In this document: piece by piece, positions 1-7,380 of the stretch
Position numbering within the stretch: the stretch's first letter is position 1
Layout of the letters: the number at the start of each line of letters is the position of its first letter
Assembly: GCA_021802325.1 (NCBI GenBank)
Contig: JAKAAM010000037.1
Location: forward strand, 1-9,347
Origin: Nitrospirota bacterium
GTDB lineage: Bacteria; Nitrospirota_A; Leptospirillia; Leptospirillales; Leptospirillaceae
Length of the DNA: 9,347 nt
Direction of reading: 5' to 3'
The notes under the pieces: model-generated
What the model was told of the DNA's origin: nothing
Seen by the model: only the letters and a program-made list of their open reading frames with translations
The model's database searches: none
Program-made: the position numbers and the translations under genes

Positions 1-186
1 ATAATCCTTTTCTGCCCCCGGGAGATCACCGTGACGGTAGTCCGCATATCCTTCCTGCTCGGCCAGGTAAGCTTGCTCTTCGGAGGTCTTCATATTTGCA
101 CACCCCTGAAATCCTACGACCAGCAAAGAAAACACCGCCATTTTCGCGATTCCCTTCTTCAATCCGCAGACATTCGACTTTTTCAT
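1..186 (-). CDS. Lipoprotein with TPR-like start (partial, C-terminus beyond left edge)
   Basis: An open frame on the minus strand starts at ATG 186-184 and runs without a stop to base 1, giving 62 visible residues. The N-terminus is basic (MKKS, then KK and K), followed by a hydrophobic stretch (VFSLLVVGFQG) and Cys30. The FQGC motif is a relaxed lipobox, so I infer a lipoprotein anchored by Cys30. The residues after it (AYLAEQEGYADYRHGDLPGA) match the spacing of the first helix of a tetratricopeptide repeat, which suggests a protein-binding envelope lipoprotein, but only the start is visible. The start lies 3 bases after the stop of the outer-membrane gene, and its ribosome site (GGGGAG) lies inside that gene's last codons, so the two are almost certainly co-translated. 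The function is unknown. Confidence 0.7.
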   Translation of the reverse strand, partial: MKKSNVCGLKKGIAKMAVFSLLVVGFQGCANMKTSEEQAYLAEQEGYADYRHGDLPGAEKDY

Positions 187-189
187 CGC

Positions 190-1323
190 TCACTCTCCCC
201 TGTATCCGAAGATACCGTTGTACCAGACGGTGGCCATCCCAAAGGGGGTCACCATCTGGGGAATGTTTGATTGATACACGGGAAGCGCGACACCTGCGCT
301 CCACGTCACCACGATCCTTTTGGTATTCGGATACTTGATCTCGAAGGAGGGAGCCGCCCAAAGGAAGCTCCAGGACGGGACCGTGGCATTTCCAAAAAAG
401 AGACTGCTCCCCGACTGAGTTTGCCCGACCACCTCGAGGACATATCCGAGCCCCCAAGAGTCATCCAGGATCTGTTCGAGCGCCATCGAATAGGAGGTAA
501 GGTTGCCGTCGACCATGTTGAACCGCCCATTCTGACAAACCCCTGTCGGCGTGCATGGCAGCGGCGTGAAGGTGACATTGTTGCTGGCATAGTTGGCGCC
601 GACTGTCGTGGGGTTCTGGATGATATCCCCCACCTGCAGAAAGAAGCGGAAAGGCTTCGCGCTCTTTTTGACGAGGAGATAAAGACCCTCATTGAACGTC
701 CCGTTTCCCATCTGGTCCAGGCCGTTGGCCGTCGGGGAAAGCTCGGTATACTTTCCGCTGGGAAGGACAAATTGCGGCTCGATGGTGAGGGACGGACGAT
801 GCCAGAAGGAATAGACATCGTTTTCCAAAAGAAAGTTGTAGCGGAAGAAGACAACGGTATCGCCAGGCCCCCACTCGCTTATTGACCGAAATCCCGTACC
901 GGCATTGTCTTGACTGTTGATCCCGATAGGGACAACGACATCCATTTCCAGATTCTTCATCAGTCCGACATCGAGCCTTTGCAATCCGGTCATCGAGGAA
1001 AGGTTGAGTCCCTGACCGAACATCAGATTGTCCGACCAGGCGTCTCGAACAAAGAAGGACCCCACAGGGACAGTGTTGGCATTTCCGGTGAAGAAGGGAC
1101 CACTCGTCAAGGGTCCCCACGGAAGGTAGTTTGGCCTCATAAGATTGAGGTCTGGCGCAAGCTCATCCAAGGCGCTGCCAGACATATTGAAGGGATTGGC
1201 GGACGAGCCCTCTCCACCCGACGGGGGAGATTGCGGAACGGGGGCGGCCGCCAGGGCATTGTCCATTCCCAGCACGAACAGACAGAAAAGAATTGCCAGC
1301 GGACTTACCATGTTGCGGATCAT
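190..1323 (-). CDS. Outer-membrane beta-barrel protein, MetA/transporter-like
   Basis: This is a 377-residue exported protein. I prefer the ATG at 1323: AAGGAG lies 6 bases upstream, and the product then begins MIRNMVSPLAILFCLFVLG, a standard signal peptide with cleavage after ALA (residue 25). The in-frame ATG at 1344, seven codons earlier, has no clear ribosome site. The mature part is rich in aromatic residues and alternating polar/hydrophobic strands: GSFFVRDAWSDNL, LQRLDVGLMKNLEMDVVVPI, GPGDTVVFFRYNF and SLTIEPQFVLPSGKYTE. That pattern resembles the 'MetA pathway of phenol degradation' family of outer-membrane barrels (PF13557-like). The substrate cannot be read from the sequence. It is probably co-transcribed with the lipoprotein downstream and perhaps with the transporter gene 118 bases upstream. 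The barrel assignment is fairly secure; the family name is inference. Confidence 0.75.
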   Translation of the reverse strand: MIRNMVSPLAILFCLFVLGMDNALAAAPVPQSPPSGGEGSSANPFNMSGSALDELAPDLNLMRPNYLPWGPLTSGPFFTGNANTVPVGSFFVRDAWSDNLMFGQGLNLSSMTGLQRLDVGLMKNLEMDVVVPIGINSQDNAGTGFRSISEWGPGDTVVFFRYNFLLENDVYSFWHRPSLTIEPQFVLPSGKYTELSPTANGLDQMGNGTFNEGLYLLVKKSAKPFRFFLQVGDIIQNPTTVGANYASNNVTFTPLPCTPTGVCQNGRFNMVDGNLTSYSMALEQILDDSWGLGYVLEVVGQTQSGSSLFFGNATVPSWSFLWAAPSFEIKYPNTKRIVVTWSAGVALPVYQSNIPQMVTPFGMATVWYNGIFGYRGE

Positions 1324-1441
1324 GATCTTCTCCTTTTCATTCATTCCGTGAGACTCAAGACGCTCAGACAGTGGTCGTCATTGTGATGCCCGGATGCGGG
1401 GAGACACACTGACGTGAATGAAGCCTTCGAAAAGGAGACGT

Positions 1442-2947
1442 TTAGGGAGCCCGAAGGCAAAGGGGGAGAAGATGGAAAAATTCAGAGAAAGGAAGGAGGC
1501 GATCGAAGGCGAACGGGGATTTGGATCGTGGCGATATTTTTGAAAACAGCGACAGAAGAGCCCACAGCACGACGATCAGAGAGGAGAAGCGTCGTATAGA
1601 GAGGCTCAAGACCGTGATAAGGGGTGAGGAAGGAAGTGCAGGAAGGCTCGGATCGACCGAACAGGACACTCCATATTCCTCACAAGGGAAATCTGGCCCG
1701 ATGTGGGGAGGAGCAGGAGGGACAGCCTCGGTCCCTGCGTTTTTGTCCCTCACTCCATAAGAGTGACCGACATCTCTAAGACTTCCTCCGGGACTGATGG
1801 CAAAAGAAGACACAGGGACCGTGCCGATTACTTCCCCCGACTTCTGAGGGAAATGGCTCTTTCCGGCAACGACTATCGCTGCATTCGCTCCGAGCAGGAA
1901 TGCCAACAATAAAGGCAATCCTCCCAGGATGAGACCTCCGGAGATCATCCCGCCGGCTGCGGCCCAGATCTCGATCGCCCCGGATACATTCCCACGCGAT
2001 CCCGTCCCGCATACTGCGAGCCCCCTCTCCCGCTTTTTCAAAAAGGACTCGACAATCAGGAATCCTGCAAGAAAACTCCCGCACACCATCGAGGACGGCA
2101 TAAGCCCCCCCCGCCATAACAGCACCATCCCCAGTCCAATCAAGACGAGGGACGAAACGACGGAGGGCAGCACCGTCCTCACACCATGGCGTCGGTAAAT
2201 CCAGAGATTGCCGGAGCCATGACAGAAAGGCAGGCTCCCCAGGAGTCCGGCCGAGAAATCCGCCAAACCCAGCCACAGGGAGAGGTTCTGCCCAGTCAGC
2301 CGCCTTTGGCTATCAGATGTCAGGACTCCGCTTTGTCTCCTCTCCCTCACTGTCGACAGGACCCCGTTGACCAGAGTAACCGGCAGCTGTGGAAGCACGA
2401 GAAGAAAGACAGAGAGAAGAGGACTTACGGACAGCGGTAACCTGGAGGGGAAAAGGGACAGCATCCCAGAGGGAAGCAAGAACGGAAAATCTCTGAGAAA
2501 GATGATTCCCATCGAAAGGATCGCGATAGCCCGAACATACAGGCTGACCGATCGACGAACCCGGAGCAGGGAGGCATCCGACATGTTCTTCTCGAGGAAA
2601 GCCGAGAGACCCACCTGGCCAGACAGGAAAAGGAGAAGGCCCAGAATCACCGACGAGAGTGAGGCCACAAAAGGGGTCGGATGCAAAATCAGGAAAAGGA
2701 AAGCCCAGACCTTAAGGGGCTGAAGAGGAATCGCTGTCCGGAAAATGAGTGCCGAAAGGAACCAGGTCCCCCCCATGACAAGAAGGTCAACTGCCATATT
2801 CTTGGGGGTCCCGCCCTGTTCTGCGTTGACCATGAGACCCACCAGGGGAATCAGAAACCAGAGATCGAAAAAACTTCCCCAGAGTTCATGGCTCCGGACC
2901 AGTTCCGGAAGACTCACCAGTTTTCGCAAATTTCCCACCTTGGCCAT
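1442..2947 (-). CDS. MOT1-family molybdate/sulfate transporter with unusually long tail
   Basis: This 501-residue polytopic inner-membrane protein shows the two signatures of the MOT1 (MFS_MOT1, PF16983) oxyanion transporters. The N-terminal one is ELWGSFFDLWFLIPLVGLMV (residues 21-40) followed by PLQPLKVWAFL (74-84). The second is LPQLPVTLVNGVLSTV (185-200) followed by ADFSAGLLGSLPFCHGSGNL (229-248), where FCHGSG corresponds to the family's CHGxGG segment. I infer molybdate (or sulfate) uptake. The recognisable part ends near residue 365. The last 130 or so residues (Pro/Ser-rich, then a hydrophobic stretch at 455-470) are not typical of the family and could be read-through of a lost stop or a frameshifted end. 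The first available start is ATG 2947: the frame is open further upstream but has no ATG, GTG or TTG there. There is no good Shine-Dalgarno, only a GGGGG run locked in a small hairpin. Confidence 0.75.
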   Translation of the reverse strand: MAKVGNLRKLVSLPELVRSHELWGSFFDLWFLIPLVGLMVNAEQGGTPKNMAVDLLVMGGTWFLSALIFRTAIPLQPLKVWAFLFLILHPTPFVASLSSVILGLLLFLSGQVGLSAFLEKNMSDASLLRVRRSVSLYVRAIAILSMGIIFLRDFPFLLPSGMLSLFPSRLPLSVSPLLSVFLLVLPQLPVTLVNGVLSTVRERRQSGVLTSDSQRRLTGQNLSLWLGLADFSAGLLGSLPFCHGSGNLWIYRRHGVRTVLPSVVSSLVLIGLGMVLLWRGGLMPSSMVCGSFLAGFLIVESFLKKRERGLAVCGTGSRGNVSGAIEIWAAAGGMISGGLILGGLPLLLAFLLGANAAIVVAGKSHFPQKSGEVIGTVPVSSFAISPGGSLRDVGHSYGVRDKNAGTEAVPPAPPHIGPDFPCEEYGVSCSVDPSLPALPSSPLITVLSLSIRRFSSLIVVLWALLSLFSKISPRSKSPFAFDRLLPFSEFFHLLPLCLRAP

Positions 2948-3085
2948 GACAGAGATCGCCCCCGAGGGGGTGATTTCGCTCCTTCGCTCATAATTGTCGG
3001 GGATCCACCAGACGGAGACTCGGAATGTATTGATCGGAGTCAGGCGACTCCGGAAAAGAAGAGTGCTGGCTTGCGTCAGCCAGCA
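2948..3085 (-). promoter_or_regulatory. Structured 5' leader of the MOT1-type gene (three hairpins)
   Basis: Reading toward the transporter on the minus strand there are three perfect inverted repeats. The first is an 8-bp stem with a 6-base loop at 3064-3085 (arm TGCTGGCT), followed by a pyrimidine run (CTCTTCTTTTCC). The second is a 7-bp stem with a 4-base loop at 3035-3052 (arm CGGAGTC). The third is CCCCC/GGGGG at 2959-2970, twelve bases before the start codon. GACTC at 3017-3021 could also pair with GAGTC at 3037-3041, which would exclude the second hairpin. The third hairpin buries the only purine-rich ribosome-site candidate. A translation- or attenuation-controlled leader is an inference; I recognise no known riboswitch class. 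Confidence 0.4.
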
Positions 3086-3139
3086 AGGAAGACTTCACTG
3101 CCAGTTAAGCAATGGCAATGCCAAAAAATTAAATACACA

Positions 3140-3206
3140 CCAATAAAGGAAACATTCGAGACACTAGGACTCAAGTATTGAACAATTATGTCCAATAAAG
3201 AACATT
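3140..3206. repeat. Imperfect direct repeat in the divergent intergenic region
   Basis: CCAATAAAG followed by AACATT occurs twice, at 3140-3156 (with GA inserted between the two parts) and at 3192-3206, 52 bases apart. It lies in the A+T-rich gap between the divergent transporter and exported-protein genes. This gap must hold the promoters of both genes, but no clear -35/-10 pair stands out. Regulator binding sites are one possible reading. Confidence 0.3.
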
Positions 3207-3276
3207 GGGAGGGGGGTAAGATGGGGGGAGGCGATACGACGGGAGACGCGATCCTTTCCACCCAGGAGCTAAAACA

Positions 3277-4334
3277 ATGAGGTTTGGGACTCTTCTCGTT
3301 CCGGTGATCCTTGTCGCAGGGATCCTGTTTGCCGGTGGAGAGAAAGCAACCCGAGCGTCTTCCTACCCCCTTCCCTTCGACCCCTTCCTGTCCCCGGAGT
3401 CCTTCGGGTGCAAACATCTTTTGATCCCGGGGGCGGAGCTCCTTCCCCATGACCCCGTCGTGGATTCCCGGGTCCTTCCCGGATGGCGGGAGGTTCCCAT
3501 GAAGGACGGGAAGAACCGGACCATCGAGAGCCTCGTCATCAAGGGATCGTCGATCGTCCATAAAAAGGACAAGGACAGAAAACCCGTCGGCCCGCCCCGG
3601 TCCTGATCCCGGCCGGAGGGCTCGTCTACGACGCCACCCCGCTCGAGACCCATCTTCCCGTGGGGGACCGGGGGGTGATCTTCGGCCAACGGGCCGTTCT
3701 CGTCAAAAAAGATCTTCAGGAGGAGACCTGCCGGAACTTCTCCGTCCTGGCGGGCCGGAGCTTCGATGTGGGGGACAGTGTCCTCACCTACCTGATGCCA
3801 GGACCGAAGGGAGATCTGGCCCTACTCTGGCGGACGCTGGACGGGGTCTCGATCCGCCCCCACCCGCTCGATGAATATCCGGTGGGTCAGGTGCCGAAAA
3901 AGACTTCGACACGGATTTTCGGGGTTTACACCCACGCCGGGCAGATTGCGGAGTATGCATCCTTTTCCGCCCCCATGATGGTGGGGGAGACCTGGACGAT
4001 CGACGGGAAAACGAAGACTGTCGCCGCCAACTCGGAGTGGTTCCCTCACTTCCGGATCGTCCTCATCTCGTGTCCCATCGGCCACCACATCGGGCTCATG
4101 GTCTACAACGACGTTCCGATCCTTCTCGACACCGACCACGAGATGACGCTTTATGGGGGACGGCTGAAGATTCGCCTCGTGAGGATCCACGAAAAGTCCG
4201 GGAAGGTGCTCTTCACGTTAAACGGCCGCCCCTACACGGGAACGAACGGGATTGACAGCGTCATCGGGAAGGGACGGGCGATCGCCGGGATCGAACACAC
4301 TCTCGGCACGCTCAAAAAGCTTCGGGGAGGCTGA
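3277..4334 (+). pseudogene. Exported protein of unknown function, split by a -1 frameshift
   Basis: The gene starts at ATG 3277 with AGGAG 8 bases upstream and begins with a signal peptide (MRFGTLLVPVILVAGILFAG, probable cut near ATRAS). In this frame it stops at 3604-3606 after 109 residues ending RKPVGPPRS. Coding then continues in the -1 frame: PVLIPAGGLVYDATPLETHL leads straight into a 224-residue block that runs to TGA 4332-4334. The second block's only plausible start (GTG 3660) has no ribosome site and lies after sequence that already looks coding, so one gene of about 352 codons with a frameshift is the best reading. The shift lies between 3562 and about 3605; the A-rich stretch at 3562-3582 is a natural place, including AGA-AAA-CCC where a lysine tRNA could slip back one base. 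The C-terminal part is beta-rich (e.g. YGGRLKIRLVRIHEKSGK). There is no CXXCH motif. I do not recognise the family. Mutation, assembly error and recoding are all possible. Confidence 0.6.
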
Positions 4335-4532
4335 GAGGGGGGGAGGATGGTTTCCATTTGCCATTTTGTCCCCCAACTCCTAGAATCATCTTGTCACAAT
4401 CACCAGGGTGTGGTCTTCCTATCCCCAACGGACCCATGAAGATCTTCTCTGCCTTTTCTTTTCATGCCTTCCCGTTTCGCATCAACTTCTCGGGTTCCTC
4501 ATTGTTGCATGGTTGTGCTATGGAGTTGATCA

Positions 4533-5648
4533 ATGGCGACGAACAGGGAACGAGCCGACGCTCAGGAACTCCCCGAAGACAAAAGTTTCATACGAGACCG
4601 CATCCGCTTCCTCAAGGTGGCAGGGGTCATCGGCATCCTGTCCTCGCTCGTGATGACGGGAATCGAATTCTCCCGAAACGACCTTGTCCGGCTTCTCCCG
4701 TCGGTCCTTTTTTCGGTCGTCGCCCCCCTACTCCTGCTCTGGCTTCGTCAACGTCCTCAGGACCTCGACAGGATCCTCGCCGCTTTCGCCGGCCTCATTC
4801 TCATTCAGCAGATCTCGGGGGCCGTTCTCTCAGCAAACGAAATCCTGATGCTGATCTGGTACCCGGTCTTTCCCCTCACCTATTTTTTTCTTCTGGGAGT
4901 CAGGAGGGCACTTGTATGGAACGCAGTCGCCATGGTCGGCATCACTGTGGGATATATCCTCTTTCCCGTTCTAGCCCGCATTCCGCCCGTCCCCCCCGCC
5001 ATGTTTCTGACCGCGCTCCTCGCCTACGGAGTCGCCGTGGTCCTCGCTTGGTATCATTACGGAGTCATTCATGCCTACCAGCTCCGGTTGACGCGCGAAG
5101 CGACACTCGACGGGCTCACGGGAGCCTTCCTCCGCAAAGCCGGCCTGGACCACCTCTCGAGGCTGATGGCCCAAGCCGAGCGCATTTCCGGAATGACCCT
5201 GTCTATCGCCCTTCTCGACATCGACGACTTCAAGAGCATCAATGACCAAGACGGCCATCAGTCGGGCGATCAGGTCCTGGCAATGATCGGGGAATCCATT
5301 CGAAGCGTCATACGCAAAGGGGACATTTTCGTCCGTCTCGGAGGGGAAGAGTTTCTGCTGCTTCTGCCGGGCCTCTCCCTCAAAGAGGCCGATCCGCTGG
5401 CGGAGAACCTCCGCCGTCGGATCGAAGAGGGCGTTTTTCGCTCCAACGGAACGCGGGTGACGGTCAGTATCGGCCTGACCCAGTACCGGACGGGAGAACC
5501 GATGGCGGAGCTCCTGAGACGGGCCGACAACCTGATGTATTCCGCCAAAAGGGGCGGAAAAAACTGCGTCCGCACCCAAGAGGAGCGATCCCCGGAGCAG
5601 GATCTCTTTGTTCCCGAAACAGGGTTGGCCTCCCCCGAATCAGCATGA
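4533..5648 (+). CDS. Six-helix membrane diguanylate cyclase (GGDEF)
   Basis: The 371-residue protein makes cyclic di-GMP from two GTP. Residues 29-177 hold six predicted membrane helices (about 29-46, 51-71, 81-101, 104-123, 127-150, 154-177). A short linker leads to a complete GGDEF domain: DGLTGAF at 193-199, the metal/substrate segment DIDDFKSIND at 229-238, the active-site GGEEF at 270-274, and ADNLMYSAKRGGKN at 331-344. RKGD at 261-264, five residues before GGEEF, is the RxxD inhibitory site, so product inhibition is expected. There is no EAL domain, so I infer cyclase activity only. The membrane part probably senses an unknown signal. The start at ATG 4533 has GGAG 7 bases upstream. The preceding 198 bases (4335-4532) hold no gene and no clear promoter. 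The gene stands alone, so its target process cannot be told from context. Confidence 0.9.
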   Translation: MATNRERADAQELPEDKSFIRDRIRFLKVAGVIGILSSLVMTGIEFSRNDLVRLLPSVLFSVVAPLLLLWLRQRPQDLDRILAAFAGLILIQQISGAVLSANEILMLIWYPVFPLTYFFLLGVRRALVWNAVAMVGITVGYILFPVLARIPPVPPAMFLTALLAYGVAVVLAWYHYGVIHAYQLRLTREATLDGLTGAFLRKAGLDHLSRLMAQAERISGMTLSIALLDIDDFKSINDQDGHQSGDQVLAMIGESIRSVIRKGDIFVRLGGEEFLLLLPGLSLKEADPLAENLRRRIEEGVFRSNGTRVTVSIGLTQYRTGEPMAELLRRADNLMYSAKRGGKNCVRTQEERSPEQDLFVPETGLASPESA

Positions 5649-5763
5649 CAACGTCCGCTCTCAGAAAGGCCCGTCGGTGAAGCCATGGGGACGATCCCGG
5701 ACAAACGAAAATTCTCCCGACAAGGCTTTTCTCACCCCAGAGGCCTCATGAGCCGCAGCACAG

Positions 5764-6283
5764 CAACCTTTACTATTTCAACCTAGCGGGTACGAATTCT
5801 TCTTTATCCTTGTCTGCGACGGCCTTTCCCGGGCCATCGTTTTCTGGAAACCTTACCTGTCCATGACGCCCGCCGATCTCGTGCCCGCCATCCTAAAAGC
5901 ACTGGAAACTCTTCCCAAGGACCTGAACAGACCCCTCCACATTGTCTGACAGCAGCACTTACCATCTCTTCCCCACGTTCCGATCCTAATCCTGCGGGAC
6001 GAGGAGATCATCCATTCCCGGATCCGTGTGGAACATCCACTCTCCATAGAAAGATTCGGACGGCTCCATAAGCCACCCGTCCGGACTTTAGGCCTTGGGG
6101 GGATTTGAGGACACCAAGAAAATCATCGCGACCGACGTCCACGAATACAACCATGAACGGCTCCATTCCGCTCCAACTTTCCCACTCCAGCTGACACCCA
6201 AAATGGAAAAGAAACCATCAAGCAGCGTCAAGAAAATAAAACTTTGCTGGTCTAGAGCCAATAACAAACGCTCTGCAAAGTAA
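5764..6283 (+). pseudogene. Decayed DDE (rve-type) transposase remnant
   Basis: Pieces of an integrase-core transposase remain in order. In frame 1, GYEFFFILVCDGLSRAIVFW followed by KPYLSMTPADLVPAILKALE resembles the central strand-turn of rve transposases (the 'VLDxxSRxIVGW...SMT' pattern). A TGA at 5947-5949 interrupts it just where the motif IV(S)D should carry a catalytic Asp; frame 2 there reads DSSTYH. Frame 1 then gives HPLSIERFGRLHK (5977-6108), like the segment with the catalytic Glu. After a shift to frame 2 near 6095, VHEYNHERLHSA (about 6134-6170) is the typical C-terminal YNxERxHS motif. The DNA-binding N-terminus and first catalytic Asp are missing, so it is inactive. IS3 or IS481 relatives are likeliest; I found no convincing terminal inverted repeats. 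Confidence 0.65.
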
Positions 6284-6324
6284 GGGAACCCCCTCGTCGG
6301 AGCACAGGCCCGGCTTCGTCAAAA

Positions 6325-6347
6325 GACCCGGTCAGCCTGATCGGGTC
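6325..6347. promoter_or_regulatory. Near-perfect 23-base palindrome upstream of hicBA
   Basis: GACCCG...CGGGTC with matching inner bases forms eleven symmetric pairs around a central C, all Watson-Crick except one G-T. As RNA it could form a 10-bp hairpin with a 3-base loop. On the minus strand it is followed by TTTTGAC, terminator-like, but no gene reads into it from that side. It could be an operator, the end of the neighbouring insertion remnant, or a terminator. Confidence 0.4.
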
Positions 6348-6370
6348 AAACCAGAAAAGTGCCATTTTCA

Positions 6371-6420
6371 TTGACACAGCACAAAATTGACAGTCAACAT
6401 TTTCAGTAGCAAACTATCAT
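6371..6420 (+). promoter_or_regulatory. Putative hicBA promoter/operator
   Basis: Two exact TTGACA hexamers lie 16 bases apart (6371-6376 and 6387-6392). The second is part of the palindrome TTGAC-A-GTCAA (6387-6397), a plausible repressor site. The -10 partners at 17-base spacing (TCAACA or CAAACT) are poor, so which box is used is unclear. The region lies 60-110 bases before the antitoxin start, where self-repression by HicB-type complexes would act. Confidence 0.3.
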
Positions 6421-6478
6421 CATTGATCTAGGGAGATCCAAGGTGATCCAAAATGAACCTGATGATGACGGAGAGACA

Positions 6479-6673
6479 ATGAGAGAAGAAACGTTGACTC
6501 TGGAGTATTGGGAAGACGAGGGATGGTTTGTCGGTCATCTTATCGAATGCCCAGAGGTCGCCAGTCAGGGGAAAACACTGGAAGAGCTGGAGGAGAACAT
6601 CCGGGACGCCTATCGGCTCATCCGTTCTCTTCCTGATGGATCGCGCAGAAAAAGCCTCGTGCTGACGGCGTGA
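6479..6673 (+). CDS. hicB: HicB-family antitoxin (short form)
   Basis: The 64-residue protein carries the HicB signature: LTLEYWEDEGWFVGHLIE, then PEVASQGKTLEELEENIRDA. In this family it is the antitoxin that masks the HicA RNase. It is the short form, with no room for a C-terminal DNA-binding domain, ending SLPDGSRRKSLVLTA. I prefer ATG 6479 (GGAG 5 bases upstream) because the recognisable fold begins there. GTG 6443, also with GGAG 7 bases upstream, would add twelve acidic residues and cannot be excluded. The stop overlaps the toxin start by four bases (GTGA), so the two are translationally coupled in the order antitoxin then toxin. Confidence 0.85.
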   Translation: MREETLTLEYWEDEGWFVGHLIECPEVASQGKTLEELEENIRDAYRLIRSLPDGSRRKSLVLTA

Positions 6674-6864
6674 AACGGGGAACCTTTATTCGAAAGCTGA
6701 AAAATGAAGGGTGCGTTTTAGTCCGGCATGGCGGCAAGCATGACGTTTATCGGAATCCGAAAAGTGGAAAACAAGCCACCGTTCCCCGACACTCGGAGAT
6801 TGCCGACCGTTTATGCCGTATAATCACTCACCAATTGGGACTTCCTGAAAACATCCTCTCGTAA
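6670..6864 (+). CDS. hicA: HicA-family mRNA interferase toxin
   Basis: The 64-residue protein starts with GTG inside the hicB stop (GTGA overlap). It shows the whole HicA pattern: KRGTFIRKLKNEGCVLVRHG, then GGKHDVYRNPKSGKQATVPRH, then HQLGLPENIL. His24 in GGKH is the conserved catalytic histidine of the dsRBD-like fold. The family cuts mRNA and halts translation when not bound by HicB. The length is normal and the reading frame is intact, so the pair is probably functional. There is no separate ribosome site, so translation should depend on hicB. The toxin role is inferred from the family. Confidence 0.88.
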   Translation: MKRGTFIRKLKNEGCVLVRHGGKHDVYRNPKSGKQATVPRHSEIADRLCRIITHQLGLPENILS

Positions 6865-7380
6865 AACATTTCCACTCCCGGAAAGGGACTTTCTTCTATT
6901 ACCTGTAACACATTCTCATCATCACACGTAACAATTACCGGATTACTCTTTCGGGCAATACCAAATAGCGCGCTCGCCCTTCCTCATTGTTCAGTAGGCT
7001 CCGGATGATGGAGAGGTCCACTTCCCGAATCAGGTGAAGGATCGTTTCCCTCCGATTCTTCCCCCAGTGGTGCATGAGGCGCTGGAGGACCAAGTCCGCT
7101 CCGTCGTCGAGAACCACCGAGAGATAGCGCCCTCCGTCCCCTCACCCGTAACGGCCAGGGAAAAGGGCCTTCCTTTGTTCCGATGGCCTAACGGTCCATC
7201 GGGGAGGAAAAGGAGCCTTAGATCGCAGATTCAGGGACTATTTTCCGGGAGCAGGCGGGGGCGAGGCAGGCGATCAACATGCGGGACTGGCAGGGGCGTC
7301 GTTTTGATTCCGCCCTTGTACGGGCATTGTATGGAAGAAAAATATTCGGTGAGGCGTGAAGCTTAAGTATTTATGAAATA
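6865..7380. other. Gene-poor gap between hicA and the tRNA scar
   Basis: I see no convincing complete gene in these 516 bases. A 7-bp inverted repeat with a 9-base loop (CCGATGG/CCATCGG) lies at 7180-7202, without a following T run. CACGTAACAA at 6925-6934 recurs exactly at 7550-7559 beyond the tRNA fragment. One short minus-strand frame is listed separately. Confidence 0.5.
6935..7117 (-). CDS. Short ORF of unknown nature, possible gene fragment
   Basis: The minus-strand frame is open from a stop near 7146 to TAA at 6937-6935. It reads GDGGRYLSVVLDDGADLVLQ and then RLMHHWGKNRRETILHLIRE, with a helical, plausible composition ending EGRARYLVLPERVIR. The only start is GTG 7117, without a clear ribosome site. 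I recognise no family. It may be the C-terminal remnant of a larger gene or chance. Confidence 0.2.
   Translation of the reverse strand: MVLDDGADLVLQRLMHHWGKNRRETILHLIREVDLSIIRSLLNNEEGRARYLVLPERVIR

Noticed and set aside
271..885. Long plus-strand open frame of 204 codons
   Set aside because: It lies antisense to the outer-membrane protein gene, which has a signal peptide, a ribosome site and barrel-like sequence. The plus frame has a shadow-like composition.
3660..4334. Independent gene starting at GTG 3660
   Set aside because: There is no ribosome site, and protein-like coding continues upstream of the GTG in the same frame. It is better read as the second half of a frameshifted gene.
4358..5245. 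Plus-strand frame of 295 codons overlapping the GGDEF gene
   Set aside because: It is rich in Arg, Pro, His and Ser, has no recognisable motif, and overlaps a complete GGDEF protein in another frame.
4971..5579. Minus-strand frame of 202 codons
   Set aside because: It is antisense to the GGDEF domain and shows no family features.
7034..7366. Plus-strand frame of 110 codons
   Set aside because: It is Arg/Gly/Pro-rich low-complexity sequence without a ribosome site or recognisable domain.
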